DNA of 64,000 nucleotides, from positions 1 to 64,000 of the forward strand of contig CAZPDS010000004.1 in NCBI GenBank assembly GCA_964585485.1, in the 5' to 3' direction. Each line of letters begins with the position of its first letter. The first letter of the stretch is position 1. The notes beneath the pieces are model-generated. The model was given only the letters and a program-made list of their open reading frames with translations, did no database searches and was not told where the DNA came from. Shown here piece by piece: positions 1-8,718 of the stretch. The position numbers were made by a program, and so were the translations under genes. The DNA is from CALGYY01 sp964585485 (GTDB taxonomy: Bacteria; Bacteroidota; Bacteroidia; Bacteroidales; CAIWKO01).

Positions 1-485
1 CCCAGGGCAGTAGGACCTGACACGGCATCGGCCAGGAAATGACCGCCGACGGGTTTGGGCCAGGTGGTCATATCGACCGGGAAAGAAATCAGCAGGAAAA
101 CACGTCCGATCAGGGCCGGGTTAAATGGATTTTTTCCCAGACCGCCAAACGTCATTTTGGCGATACCAATGGCAACCGCAGCGCCGATCACAATTTGCCA
201 CAGGGGCAGGTTGCTGGGCACGTTAAACGCCAACAGCAAACCGGTGATCACCGCCGAGCCGTCACCCAGGGTCAGGGATCCCTTCAGCAAAAAACGCTGA
301 ATCAGGAATTCAAAAAGCACACAGGCGGCCACTGAAGTAAGCGTCAACAGCAGGGCGCCGATACCGAAGTACCACACCGACACCAGCATCGCGGGAAGCA
401 GGGCCAGCACCACAAACCACATGATCTTTTTTACGCTCTGATCGCTGTGGACATGGGGAGAACCGGATATTTTCAGGAGATTCAT
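1..485 (-). CDS. rnfD: Rnf complex subunit D (partial, C-terminus outside window)
   Basis: Membrane subunit of the Rnf complex, which couples ferredoxin:NAD+ electron transfer to ion pumping. About 161 N-terminal residues are present; the rest lies before base 1. The product begins MNLLKISGSPHV, continues with hydrophobic segments, and carries DGSAVITGLLLAFNVP and GLGKNPFNPALIGR, both typical of RnfD/NqrB. At the edge the frame reads DAVSGPTALG; Thr159 sits where RnfD/NqrB carry the covalent flavin, with SGPT in place of the usual SGAT. The ATG at 485 lies 8 bases after the rnfC stop, so the gene is cotranscribed with rnfC and rnfB. The other Rnf subunits would be expected further downstream, outside the window. 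Confidence 0.93.
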   Translation of the reverse strand, partial: MNLLKISGSPHVHSDQSVKKIMWFVVLALLPAMLVSVWYFGIGALLLTLTSVAACVLFEFLIQRFLLKGSLTLGDGSAVITGLLLAFNVPSNLPLWQIVIGAAVAIGIAKMTFGGLGKNPFNPALIGRVFLLISFPVDMTTWPKPVGGHFLADAVSGPTAL

Positions 486-493
486 ATCGTTGA

Positions 494-1852
494 TTAATTT
501 TTGCGTGAACGGATTATACTACCGACTTTTGATTTGCCAACGCGGAGCTGGTCGAGTAAGGGGCGTCCGGAGGGACAGGTAAAATGGCAACAACCGCACT
601 CCATACAATCCATAATTCGGGATTGTTCTACCAGTTCGAGGTTACCATTATCCGTGGCAGCAGCCAACAGGTAGGGCGACAGTCCCATGGGACATACGCT
701 AACACAGCGGCCACATCGGATACAGTTTGCAACGGACGCACGGGGTGCATCCTTCCCGGTCATGATCACGATACCCGACATTCCTTTTACCACCGGCACT
801 TCCAGTGAGGTCAATGCCTTGCCCATCATCGGACCGCCGTTGATCACCTTGCCGGTATCGGCGGGCAAACCGCCGGCATGCTCGATTAGCAGACTCACAG
901 GTACACCCACACGAGCCAGGAGGTTACATGGTTTTTTGAGGCTTTTCCCGGTAACGGTTACAACACGTTCCACCAGGGGCTTGTTCTTCTGAACGGCCTC
1001 ATAAACGGCCAATGCGGTACCCACATTCTGAACCACCGCGTTGACATCCACCGGCAATTTACCCGAGGGCACTTCACGGCCGATTGCCGCTTTGATGAGT
1101 TGTTTTTCGCCCCCTTGCGGATATTTAACTTTCAGCGGGCAAACTTCAATGCCCGGAAATTGAGGCGCAAGCTTGGTAAGGTGTTCGATTGCATCGGGCT
1201 TGTTGTTTTCAATGCCGATAACAGCCCGCTTCACCTCGAGGGCTTTCATCAATATGGTAACCCCCACCAGCATTTCTTCGCCGCGTTCAAGCATCACCCG
1301 ATGATCGGAAGTCAGGTAGGGCTCACATTCCACACCGTTGATCAGCAGAACCTCCGCTTTCTTACCTGTTGGAATCATCAGCTTCACATGCGAAGGGAAA
1401 GTAGCTCCGCCCATACCTACTACACCACATTCCTGAATACGTTTAATAATATCTTCCTTCCCCAGCGAAATGCTTTTTACCACCGTAGGTGTGCGATCCA
1501 CGGAGGGCATCCATTCATCACCCTCGACGTCAATAACTATAGCTTTACGGCGGTATCCGCTGGAATCCAGAACTTCGTCAATTTTGCTAACCGTTCCCGA
1601 CACGGACGAATGCACATTGGCCGAGATAAACGCCTCGCCCTTGGCAATTAATTGTCCGGCCAGTACTTTCGCGCCCTTTTCCACCACGGGAACCGCGGGT
1701 GCTCCCAATACCTGGGCCAGGGGAATGCTGACGGTTTTGGGGATGGGCAGAACTTCTATGGCCTGACCTGATGAAAGTTTATTTTCATGAGGATGTACGC
1801 CGCCTTTTCTGAAGGTTTTCAAAGTCTTTCTCCTCTTTTTTTGATTAATCAA
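494..1852 (-). CDS. rnfC: Rnf complex subunit C
   Basis: NADH/FMN-binding iron-sulfur subunit of the Rnf electron transport complex, on the cytoplasmic face. The family-specific GGVHPHENK lies near the N-terminus, a nucleotide-binding region with GVVGMGGATFPSH and NGVECEPYLTSD follows, and two 4Fe-4S clusters end the protein (CIRCGRCVSVCP and CMECGCCHFTCP). Length 452 aa is normal for the short Bacteroidota form. The start is uncertain: no ATG precedes GGVHP. The TTG at 1852 overlaps the rnfB stop as TTGA, and a second TTG at 1822 would give a protein closer to the family N-terminus. Either implies translational coupling to rnfB. Confidence 0.95.
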   Translation of the reverse strand: MINQKKRRKTLKTFRKGGVHPHENKLSSGQAIEVLPIPKTVSIPLAQVLGAPAVPVVEKGAKVLAGQLIAKGEAFISANVHSSVSGTVSKIDEVLDSSGYRRKAIVIDVEGDEWMPSVDRTPTVVKSISLGKEDIIKRIQECGVVGMGGATFPSHVKLMIPTGKKAEVLLINGVECEPYLTSDHRVMLERGEEMLVGVTILMKALEVKRAVIGIENNKPDAIEHLTKLAPQFPGIEVCPLKVKYPQGGEKQLIKAAIGREVPSGKLPVDVNAVVQNVGTALAVYEAVQKNKPLVERVVTVTGKSLKKPCNLLARVGVPVSLLIEHAGGLPADTGKVINGGPMMGKALTSLEVPVVKGMSGIVIMTGKDAPRASVANCIRCGRCVSVCPMGLSPYLLAAATDNGNLELVEQSRIMDCMECGCCHFTCPSGRPLLDQLRVGKSKVGSIIRSRKN

Positions 1853-2718
1853 GATTCGTTAATTGGTGCGGCATCGGTGGCCGCGGCTTCTGCCTTTCGC
1901 TCCGGAAGGTTCATCTCGGTAATACACTTGGTGGGGCATACCGGATAACATTTGCGGCAAAGCGTGCATTTCGTGTAATCAATATACGCCAGGTTATTCT
2001 GGATGGTGATCGCCTCAAACTTACAGGCTTTCGCACAAGCACCACAACCGATACAGGCCACCGAACAATTCTTCTTCGCCGGCCCTCCTTTTTCTTTGTT
2101 AATACAGCTCACATAGATGCGTCTGTTTTTGGGGCCCTTTTTCCGCAATTCAATGATGGTTCGGGGACAGGCCTTAACGCAGGCTCCGCAGCTAACGCAT
2201 TTATCTTCGAGTATCACCGGCAGCCCGCTCGCCTCGTCCATGTACATTGCGTCAAACTTGCACGACACGACGCAATCGCCCAGGCCCAGACAGCCAAAGG
2301 CGCAACCGGATTCACCGGAGAATAAGCTGTGTGCAAAATAGCATGTTTCGGCGCCCTCGTAGACGGTCTTTCGCGGGGCATTCTGAAGCGAACCGTTGCA
2401 GCGAAGTACCGCCACGGTTGGATCTTTCGCAACCGCTTCAATCCCCAATAAAGGACTAATAGCCTTCACGGCATCGTTCCCGCCGACCGGACAATTTAAT
2501 GCGTCAAAACTTTTTTGTTTCACCAGGGCTTCCGCGAAATTACGGCAGCCGGCAAAACCGCACCCTCCACAGTTTGCACCCGGGAGCAGTGCCTGAACAT
2601 CATCAATCAGGGGATCTTCCACCACCTTAAATTTCTTCTCGACAAAGAAGATAATAAAGGCAAAGAAAATGGCCGTACCACAGAGGGCGATAACGGCATA
2701 CAAAATGGCTGAATTCAC
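1849..2718 (-). CDS. rnfB: Rnf complex subunit B
   Basis: Multi-cluster ferredoxin subunit of the Rnf complex that passes electrons from ferredoxin into the complex. A hydrophobic N-terminal segment (about residues 5-27) anchors it. CGGCGFAGCRNFAEAL forms the RnfB-specific 4Fe-4S domain, followed by several ferredoxin-type motifs: CVSCGACVKACP, CIGCGACAKACK and CTLCRKCYPVCP. At 289 aa it is the long polyferredoxin form rather than the short proteobacterial one. The start is GTG at 2718, since no ATG lies upstream before the promoter-like TACATTTG at 2747-2754. It is the first gene of the rnfBCD operon and overlaps rnfC by 4 bases. Confidence 0.95.
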   Translation of the reverse strand: MNSAILYAVIALCGTAIFFAFIIFFVEKKFKVVEDPLIDDVQALLPGANCGGCGFAGCRNFAEALVKQKSFDALNCPVGGNDAVKAISPLLGIEAVAKDPTVAVLRCNGSLQNAPRKTVYEGAETCYFAHSLFSGESGCAFGCLGLGDCVVSCKFDAMYMDEASGLPVILEDKCVSCGACVKACPRTIIELRKKGPKNRRIYVSCINKEKGGPAKKNCSVACIGCGACAKACKFEAITIQNNLAYIDYTKCTLCRKCYPVCPTKCITEMNLPERKAEAAATDAAPINES

Positions 2719-2746
2719 AGTACAGAGGTTTGTTAATATGAGGTTG

Positions 2747-2754
2747 CAAATGTA
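2747..2754 (-). promoter_or_regulatory. Putative -7 element of the rnfBCD promoter
   Basis: Minus-strand TACATTTG matches the Bacteroidota -7 consensus TAnnTTTG exactly and lies 28 bases upstream of the rnfB GTG. No TTG is found at the usual -33 distance, so the support is the -7 match and its position. Confidence 0.5.
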
Positions 2755-2849
2755 TTATTAATTCCAAAAAAATGTTACTCCCTTTCGTATATTTTTCAAC
2801 CATGTAACACTCTGTTTTATTGATTATTAACAAATTTAACATTTGATAT

Positions 2850-2880
2850 TTGGATTTAAGGATCTCTTAACTTATCTTTG
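2850..2880 (+). promoter_or_regulatory. Bacteroidota-type promoter for the CoA-binding protein gene
   Basis: TTG at 2850-2852 is followed after 20 bases by TATCTTTG at 2873-2880, a full match to the TTG-N19/20-TAnnTTTG promoter of Bacteroidota. Transcription would begin near 2887, leaving a leader of about 50 bases before the ATG at 2940. Confidence 0.72.
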
Positions 2881-2939
2881 TTAGCCAACCGAAAAAAGAC
2901 CTACGATCATGTTGACCCAAACCCCTAAACAATTAGCAT

Positions 2940-3422
2940 ATGGACACACGTACACAAATCCGGCGCTTCTTCGCCCAAGGCCCCATTGCCGTAGCGGGGG
3001 TCTCGCGAAGCCCGCTTAAATTCGGCTTTCTGGCGTTTAAAACGCTTAGCGAAAAAGCCCTCCCATGCCTCCTTCCCATCAACCCTTACGCCGATAGTAT
3101 TTATAACGAACACTGCTACCGGAACATCGCGGCGCTACCCGAGGACGTTAACGGGCTCATCCTTTTCACGCACCCGGTAGATACGGCAAGTATGGTATTA
3201 CAAGCCATGAAAAAAGGAATCCGCAATATCTGGATCCAACGAGGATCCGAAAGCCCGGAAGCCTTGCACCTTGCCGAACTCCCCGGATACAACATCATTA
3301 GTGGGAAATGCGTCATCATGCATGCACTTGCACTTACACCCGCTCCGGCCAATGCCCGAACGTGCGAACCAACAACGGCCAAGTCCATGAGCTATGCACC
3401 CTCAGCCATGGTGTATAATTAA
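2940..3422 (+). CDS. CoA-binding domain protein (YccU-like)
   Basis: Small stand-alone Rossmann-type CoA-binding protein (CoA_binding_2 / YccU family), of unknown cellular role. IAVAGVSRSPLKFGFLAFK near the N-terminus is the nucleotide-binding loop of this family; INPYADS, LILFTHPVD and GIRNIWIQRGSES follow the pattern of the succinyl-CoA-synthetase-like fold. The last 30 or so residues (AANARTCEP-like, Pro/Ala/Thr-rich) extend past the usual domain of about 120-130 aa. Single gene with its own promoter, divergent from the rnf operon. Confidence 0.8.
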   Translation: MDTRTQIRRFFAQGPIAVAGVSRSPLKFGFLAFKTLSEKALPCLLPINPYADSIYNEHCYRNIAALPEDVNGLILFTHPVDTASMVLQAMKKGIRNIWIQRGSESPEALHLAELPGYNIISGKCVIMHALALTPAPANARTCEPTTAKSMSYAPSAMVYN

Positions 3423-3483
3423 GACCCGGACATTCCTGGCTGTTACTGCTAATCTTCCCGCCGGAATCAAGACCGGAATTGCG

Positions 3484-3491
3484 TATCTTTA
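3484..3491 (+). promoter_or_regulatory. Putative -7 element before the LytS-type sensor gene
   Basis: TATCTTTA differs from TAnnTTTG at one base and lies 17 bases before the ATG at 3509. It falls inside the longest reading frame, which would begin with TTG at 3479; this favours the ATG at 3509 as the real start. Confidence 0.4.
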
Positions 3492-3508
3492 CCGCGAAAA
3501 ATCCGGGC

Positions 3509-5527
3509 ATGAACCTGACCTTTGGAATTAAACAGCTTTTCCAACAGCTTGACAAGTACAACCGCGACGAGGAATACCTGAAGTACCGTCAGCGCGACCT
3601 GAGGAAAACGCTCATGGTGCTGACGATCGTTGCAGAGCTTGTTGTATTTGCCTTCTATATTGTTGATAGCCTGCTTTACGATGAGGACATCCTTAGTTTG
3701 TGGATCCGGATCGGGGCCGGTGCCCTGGCCGTTCTCAATCTCGCTCTGGCCTACAGCACCCACCATGCACGCAGGCTGCGAACCCACGTAATCGTCGGCT
3801 TCTACATTTGTATGATCTACCTGACCACCCAAATTGTCCTTACCGGTGGTTTTCACAGCCCATACTGGTATTCGGTCAGCCTGACCATGATTGTCTGGTT
3901 CATCTTTATCCCCTTTAGTTACCGCGCACTTCTATTCAATGGATTTCTCTTTCTTCTTCTGCATTTTGCCGGCTTCTTCGCCACGGATCGGTTTGAGTCG
4001 CTTGTCACAGAAACCGCATTTCAGCTATTCGCCCCTCTTTTTACTTTCTTTATTGGATCGCTGCAAGCTATCCTGAGCAATAAAAACACCGCCGACATTT
4101 TTTTCAATCAGCGAATTCTGGCCGAATCCGAATCGAAGTATCGAAGCCTGATCGAACTTGCCTCCGAAGGTATTGTTATATCCCGAAACGGTAATATGGT
4201 CTTTTTCAACCAGGCCTTCGTTGAAATGACCGGCTACTCCAGGGACGAACTCCGGGAAAAAACCATGTATGATTTGGTGAGCCCGGAGGACCACGAAAAA
4301 ATCAATTCCATGAATGAGCGACGCATGCAGGGCAACCGCTTTAATGCAATTTATGGAGTTACCGGTCGTACAAAGACAGGACATCTGCTTCAACTGGAAA
4401 TAAATAGCTCAACCGTTGACTTTCAAGGCAAACCACACTCTCTGATCATGATTCGCGATTTATCGGAGCGGGTTTTGGCTCAGCAAGCGCTCATCGAAAG
4501 TGAGGAGCGGTACCGCACCATTTTCAATCTGGCGGGAGACGCCATCATGATCATGCGCTACGAAACGGGTGAATTTGTTGATGTAAACGACGCTGCCTGT
4601 AAACTCTATGGTTACACGCGGCAGGAATTTCTTCAGCTGAAAAATCCCGACATTTCCGGCGAACCAGAAGCATCCCAGGAAATATTAAAAAACAACAAGG
4701 GATATGTTTCCATTCCTGAGCGCATACATAAATGTAAGGACGGCACCTTGCTTACGGTTGAGATCATGGGCAATGTTTTCCATGTAAACCAGGAAGATCT
4801 GGCCATTTCGATCGTTCACGATCTAACGGAAAAGAAAAGATTACGCCAGGAACTCGAACGATCCTATGCTGTGCTGGAAGAAAACTACTCCCACACCCTG
4901 GAGCAGATGCAAACCTACTTCTCGGAACTCCAGACCAAAAAAAGCGAACTACTACGCCTGCAAAAAGAAAATTTGCAATCTCAGTTCGACACTCTTAAAA
5001 AGCAGGTTAATCCTCACTTCCTCTTCAACAGCCTGAACATCCTGTCCTCGCTGATCAGCGTAAATCCCGAACTTGCCGAAGAATTCACCGGCAATCTGTC
5101 GAAAATTTACCGCTACGTACTGGAGCATGAAGCGGATGATTTGGTTACCCTGGCCAGCGAATTGGATTTTCTGCAGTCGTATTGCTTCCTGCTCAGAATT
5201 CGTTTTGAAGAAAAAGTATTGTTTCATGTTTCAATACCAGAAGCCTGCCTGCCCTTTAAGGTGCCGCCCCTGGCGATTCAGATTCTGATTGAAAACGCCA
5301 TTAAACACAACACCTTTTCGCTGAAATCGCCCCTGATTATTGATATCTTTGTTGACGAACAAAACTTCCTCCATATTCAAAATAACTATCAGCCCCGCGA
5401 AAACAACCTGGAATCTACCGGGGTTGGACTTAGTAACATTGCGAATCGCTATAGTTTCTTCACGACCAAAGAACCGGTGTTCGGCCTGGAGAACCATCTG
5501 TTTATTGCAAAAATTCCATTATTATAG
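3509..5527 (+). CDS. LytS-type membrane sensor histidine kinase with two PAS domains
   Basis: Membrane histidine kinase of the LytS/YehU type (His_kinase plus HATPase_c), about 672 aa. The N-terminus (residues about 30-190) holds roughly six transmembrane segments. Two PAS domains follow (about 205-325 and 330-450; ESEERYRTIFNLAGDAIM opens the second), then a coiled coil rich in Glu/Leu/Gln. The phosphorylation motif is KQVNPHFLFNSLN with His503, and the C-terminus has an ATPase N-box (IQILIENAIKHN) and G-box (GVGLSNIANR). The longer frame uses TTG at 3479 and includes a promoter-like element, so the ATG at 3509 was chosen. Its partner is the LytTR regulator 11 bases downstream. The ligand is not evident. 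Confidence 0.88.
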   Translation: MNLTFGIKQLFQQLDKYNRDEEYLKYRQRDLRKTLMVLTIVAELVVFAFYIVDSLLYDEDILSLWIRIGAGALAVLNLALAYSTHHARRLRTHVIVGFYICMIYLTTQIVLTGGFHSPYWYSVSLTMIVWFIFIPFSYRALLFNGFLFLLLHFAGFFATDRFESLVTETAFQLFAPLFTFFIGSLQAILSNKNTADIFFNQRILAESESKYRSLIELASEGIVISRNGNMVFFNQAFVEMTGYSRDELREKTMYDLVSPEDHEKINSMNERRMQGNRFNAIYGVTGRTKTGHLLQLEINSSTVDFQGKPHSLIMIRDLSERVLAQQALIESEERYRTIFNLAGDAIMIMRYETGEFVDVNDAACKLYGYTRQEFLQLKNPDISGEPEASQEILKNNKGYVSIPERIHKCKDGTLLTVEIMGNVFHVNQEDLAISIVHDLTEKKRLRQELERSYAVLEENYSHTLEQMQTYFSELQTKKSELLRLQKENLQSQFDTLKKQVNPHFLFNSLNILSSLISVNPELAEEFTGNLSKIYRYVLEHEADDLVTLASELDFLQSYCFLLRIRFEEKVLFHVSIPEACLPFKVPPLAIQILIENAIKHNTFSLKSPLIIDIFVDEQNFLHIQNNYQPRENNLESTGVGLSNIANRYSFFTTKEPVFGLENHLFIAKIPLL

Positions 5528-5538
5528 CTGCACAAACT

Positions 5539-6291
5539 ATGGATATTGTCATCATTGAAGACGAAAAACTGGCCGCGAATCACCTCGACCGGATGATTCA
5601 CCGCTTCGATCCCGCGATCAACGTTGTTGCCATCATAGCCTCCGTGGAGCAAGCAGTAAAGTACTTTAGTGAAAACCCCTCTCCCGACCTTATTTTTCTC
5701 GACATCCACCTGGAAGACAACCTCAGTTTTAAAATCTTCGAAAACGTGGATGTCAAGGCCCCCATTATCTTTACCACCGCCTTCGACGAATACGCCATAC
5801 GCGCCTTCAAACTAAAGAGCATTGACTATCTGCTGAAACCGATTATACAATCTGAGCTCGAGGCCGCTCTCCGCAAATACCTGGAATGGAAACAACTTAC
5901 GCCCATCGACATTAACGCTATCTATAAATCCCTTCAACAGGAAAAACCGGACTACAGAAAACGCTTCTCCATTCAAATTGGCAATAAGTTAAAAACCTTT
6001 CTGGTCAAAGAGGTGGCCTACTTCTACAGCCGCGATAACATCACCTTCGTGATGCTGGTCAATAAAAACGAATATCCGGTCGACCAAAGCCTTGATCAAC
6101 TTAGCGGCCAGCTCGATCCACACGATTTTTTCCGGATTAACCGGCAATACCTTATCAGCCTCAATAGCATCCACAACGTGATCGTTTATCCGAAACGAAG
6201 GCTTAAGGTTGAGCTGCAACCTGCCGCTGATAGCGAAATCTTCGTGAGCATCGACAGGATAACAGGCTTTAAAGATTGGCTCGACTCCTGA
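5539..6291 (+). CDS. LytTR-family response regulator
   Basis: DNA-binding response regulator paired with the LytS-type kinase just upstream. The receiver domain (residues about 1-120) has the acidic pocket IIEDEK, the phospho-acceptor Asp55 in LIFLDIHLEDN, and the conserved KSIDYLLKP loop. The C-terminal LytTR domain (about 145-245) contains the characteristic EVAYFYSRDNITFV and FFRINRQYLISLNSI. Length 250 aa is normal. The gap to the kinase gene is only 11 bases, so the two form an operon. Target genes are not shown by the sequence. Confidence 0.92.
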   Translation: MDIVIIEDEKLAANHLDRMIHRFDPAINVVAIIASVEQAVKYFSENPSPDLIFLDIHLEDNLSFKIFENVDVKAPIIFTTAFDEYAIRAFKLKSIDYLLKPIIQSELEAALRKYLEWKQLTPIDINAIYKSLQQEKPDYRKRFSIQIGNKLKTFLVKEVAYFYSRDNITFVMLVNKNEYPVDQSLDQLSGQLDPHDFFRINRQYLISLNSIHNVIVYPKRRLKVELQPAADSEIFVSIDRITGFKDWLDS

Positions 6292-6344
6292 AATTATTTT
6301 GTTTTCTTTTTTTTACCGCGTCATTTTTTGTCGTAGTGACAGGG

Positions 6345-6352
6345 CATCTTTG
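6345..6352 (+). promoter_or_regulatory. Possible -7 element before the 164-aa orphan gene
   Basis: CATCTTTG is one base from TAnnTTTG and precedes the ATG at 6393 by 40 bases. A T-rich stretch ending in TTG (6323-6330) lies upstream at shorter than usual spacing. Weak support. Confidence 0.3.
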
Positions 6353-6392
6353 TATTCGAAACGAACAAAATATTAAACTTAAACGTACGAAT

Positions 6393-6887
6393 ATGAAGAC
6401 GTCCACCCATTTTACAGAGCCCACATTTTTCGCGCACCCCGCCTTGCGCAGCTTGCTTGATTTCAATACAGGATCGGGTCGCAGCGTAGCTGAGATCGCC
6501 ACACCGGAAATCAGGTTTACCATATTTCACGATTCCTCAGCAGACTCCTATCTCATTCATTATAAAAGGACGCAGCCATCCCATGAGGGAGGCAGTCTGC
6601 AAGGTTACATTCGCTGTAGTTCCTTCCCTGAAATACTGGAAAGCTTGTCGGAAGAAATGCCCGCTGCGGGCAAGGCTTATCAGCCGGATAGTGTTCAGAA
6701 GCTTCCGTTATCATCCCGATGGCTGCTGGCCGAACCACGCATAATTCACGAGGATTACCGGACACGATTTATCATGGCCATCGGCCGAACACGAAGAACT
6801 GGCGAAAGCGATGCAATGACCACCCTTCTCGAAAAGCGAGCCGAACGCTGGATCCAGGTCCTGCGCCCGTACGCCCTCAGTGCCTGA
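6393..6887 (+). CDS. Protein of unknown function
   Basis: I do not recognise this protein. It has 164 residues starting MKTSTHFTEPTF, is soluble by composition and shows no clear signal peptide. The frame extends upstream to an ATG at 6276, but that version would overlap the LytTR gene by 16 bases and read through the possible promoter at 6345, so the ATG at 6393 was preferred. The longer form would have a hydrophobic N-terminus (FCFLFFTASFFVVV) resembling a signal anchor, so the choice matters. The gene converges with thrB, with 14 bases between the stops. Confidence 0.55.
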   Translation: MKTSTHFTEPTFFAHPALRSLLDFNTGSGRSVAEIATPEIRFTIFHDSSADSYLIHYKRTQPSHEGGSLQGYIRCSSFPEILESLSEEMPAAGKAYQPDSVQKLPLSSRWLLAEPRIIHEDYRTRFIMAIGRTRRTGESDAMTTLLEKRAERWIQVLRPYALSA

Positions 6888-6901
6888 GCAGCAGGGTAGA
6901 A

Positions 6902-7819
6902 TCAGGCGATAACCTGCACGCCCTGGTTGCTCGTGTGGGTCCGGATAACCTTAACAAAGTGTGGATTATCGCGAAAACCATCTTCCATGATGCGTGCAAT
7001 CGCCTCCTGCTTTTCGGCAGGGCAAACCGCGAATACGCTGGATCCGCCACCGCTTATATTGAAGCCATAAGCGCCGGCCTGTATGATTTCCTGCTTAATT
7101 TCCTGGTAATTTGGGATGGCCGCCCCACGAACGGGTTCAGCAATATAATCAACGCTAATGGCGGCCCCAAATTCCTTTATATCGCGGCTATGAATAGCAT
7201 GGATTACACGTGCACAACGGGCCATTTGCTCCTTCAGCTTCTCCTGCCCGATTTCGTAAGTAATGAAACCTCGTGTGGTGCGCTGACTCTTTCGGATTAC
7301 ACCCAAAACGATAGGCATTTCCGGTATTTCAAGTCGCAACACATCGATGGGGTTGTAGCTTTTCACCAGCACGAAACCGCCCAGGATTGCGGCGGCTACA
7401 TTATCGGCGTGGGGTGAACCTCCGGAGGCCACCTCGCCCATCCGTGCGATATCAATAAGCTCGTTGGCACCCAGGTGAAGTCCGCACAGGTAATCGGCAC
7501 CCACCACCGCCGCCGCGGCTGAAGCCCCGGTGGTTCCAAGACCTCCACCACTGGGCATCTTTTTTATAATGGTCAGATCAAATCCGTTAGCCAGCTTTTT
7601 CCGGGCCTTAAATTCGCGCAGTGCGAGGCCCGCCGAGTTATCCTCAATCGTTACGGGAATGTTCTGCTGATCACCCTCAATTGAAATTGTAATACCACCT
7701 GTTTCATTCAGGGCCAGTACAAATTCATCGGCCGGTTCGTTCATGGCCATGGCAAAAATATCATAACCAGGCCCAACGTTGGCTGTTGTAGCCGGGCCTT
7801 TTAATCGAACCTGTTTCAT
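6902..7819 (-). CDS. thrB: Homoserine kinase
   Basis: GHMP-family kinase that phosphorylates L-homoserine to O-phosphohomoserine, the step before threonine synthase. The N-terminus KGPATTANVGPGYDIFAMA is the homoserine kinase signature; the ATP-binding loop reads PSGGGLGTTGAS (TT in place of the common SS), and the C-terminal ISGGGSSVFAV matches GHMP motif 3. Length 305 aa is typical. The ATG overlaps the stop of the upstream DapA-family gene by 4 bases, so the two are translationally coupled. Homoserine dehydrogenase, which makes the substrate, lies elsewhere in the window at 28464. Confidence 0.93.
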   Translation of the reverse strand: MKQVRLKGPATTANVGPGYDIFAMAMNEPADEFVLALNETGGITISIEGDQQNIPVTIEDNSAGLALREFKARKKLANGFDLTIIKKMPSGGGLGTTGASAAAAVVGADYLCGLHLGANELIDIARMGEVASGGSPHADNVAAAILGGFVLVKSYNPIDVLRLEIPEMPIVLGVIRKSQRTTRGFITYEIGQEKLKEQMARCARVIHAIHSRDIKEFGAAISVDYIAEPVRGAAIPNYQEIKQEIIQAGAYGFNISGGGSSVFAVCPAEKQEAIARIMEDGFRDNPHFVKVIRTHTSNQGVQVIA

Positions 7820-8694
7820 AGTAAGCCCTTTTGCTGAAGAATTTCCTTTAGAATTTTTGTTTTCCCTTCACTGAGGGGCGTAAGCGGAGAGCGATGTCCC
7901 CCAGCCGGCAGGCCCATCAGGTTCAGCGCCATCTTGGCAGCCATAGGATTCGACTCAAAGCGGAAGGCCTCAAACAACGTATAATATTCGTAATGCAGCT
8001 GGCGGGCCTCATCAAGTTTCCCTGCCAGGGCCAGGGACGTGAGCTTTTTCATCACCCCGGGAATCGCATTGCCAGCCACGGTAAATGTTCCCGCACCACC
8101 AAAGGAAATGAGCGGATAGGCCGTGGTATCCTTGCCTGTAAACACCAGGAAATCTTCATTTCGGGTAAGCTGCAGCAGTTTAGCCAGATGATCCAATTTC
8201 TTGTTGCCGTCTTTGATACCTATGATATTCGGATGCTTAGCCAGGAAAGCCGTCGTATCGGGCAGCAATTCCACACCGGTGCGCTCCGGGGCATTATGAA
8301 GGATGATAGGAACGGGCGAGGCATCCGCCAGTTTCGTGTAAAAATCGATCAGTCCATCCGGCTTAGGCAGCACAAAATAAGGGGTGAAAACCGAAATATA
8401 ATCGGCCCCGAGGTCCGCAAATTTCTTCACCCTTTCGGTAGCCTCCCATAAACTTGTGGAACAGGCATCAGGGACAATTTTTGCCCGGCCATTCGCCGTA
8501 CGGCAAATAATCTCGACCACTTTCAGCACCTCCTCATCTGTCATCAGGGTATTCTCCCCGGTCACGCCCAGGGGGGCGATGCCTTCGATCCCGGATTCAA
8601 GCTGACGCTCGACCAACAATTTCAACCCTTCTTCATCCAGGCTGAGGTCGGGCCGGAATGGGGTGATCAGTAATGTATATGCTCCTTTTATCAT
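7816..8694 (-). CDS. dapA: DapA/NAL-family aldolase (annotated dihydrodipicolinate synthase; active site altered)
   Basis: Class I Schiff-base aldolase of the DapA/N-acetylneuraminate lyase family, 292 aa, full length. The Schiff-base lysine is present in NIIGIKDGNK, and the PERTG arginine motif is kept. Residues that define DHDPS are changed: the GTTGE loop reads GVTGE, the TPYY tyrosine pair reads TPYF, and the catalytic tyrosine of LYNVP is His (ILHNAPERTG). Genuine DHDPS needs Thr44, Tyr107 and Tyr133 in E. coli numbering, so condensing pyruvate with aspartate semialdehyde is doubtful. The ATGA overlap with thrB points to aspartate-family metabolism. It may be a divergent DHDPS or another 2-keto-acid aldolase. 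Confidence 0.75.
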   Translation of the reverse strand: MIKGAYTLLITPFRPDLSLDEEGLKLLVERQLESGIEGIAPLGVTGENTLMTDEEVLKVVEIICRTANGRAKIVPDACSTSLWEATERVKKFADLGADYISVFTPYFVLPKPDGLIDFYTKLADASPVPIILHNAPERTGVELLPDTTAFLAKHPNIIGIKDGNKKLDHLAKLLQLTRNEDFLVFTGKDTTAYPLISFGGAGTFTVAGNAIPGVMKKLTSLALAGKLDEARQLHYEYYTLFEAFRFESNPMAAKMALNLMGLPAGGHRSPLTPLSEGKTKILKEILQQKGLL

Positions 8695-8718
8695 GACGAT
8701 AAATTAATGATTATGATG

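Noticed and set aside
2941..3422. CoA-binding gene as part of the rnf operon
   Set aside because: It is on the opposite strand with its own full promoter match.
6719..7417. 232-codon plus-strand frame overlapping thrB
   Set aside because: It lies mostly antisense to the well-supported homoserine kinase gene, begins inside the preceding orphan gene, and its product has no recognisable motifs.
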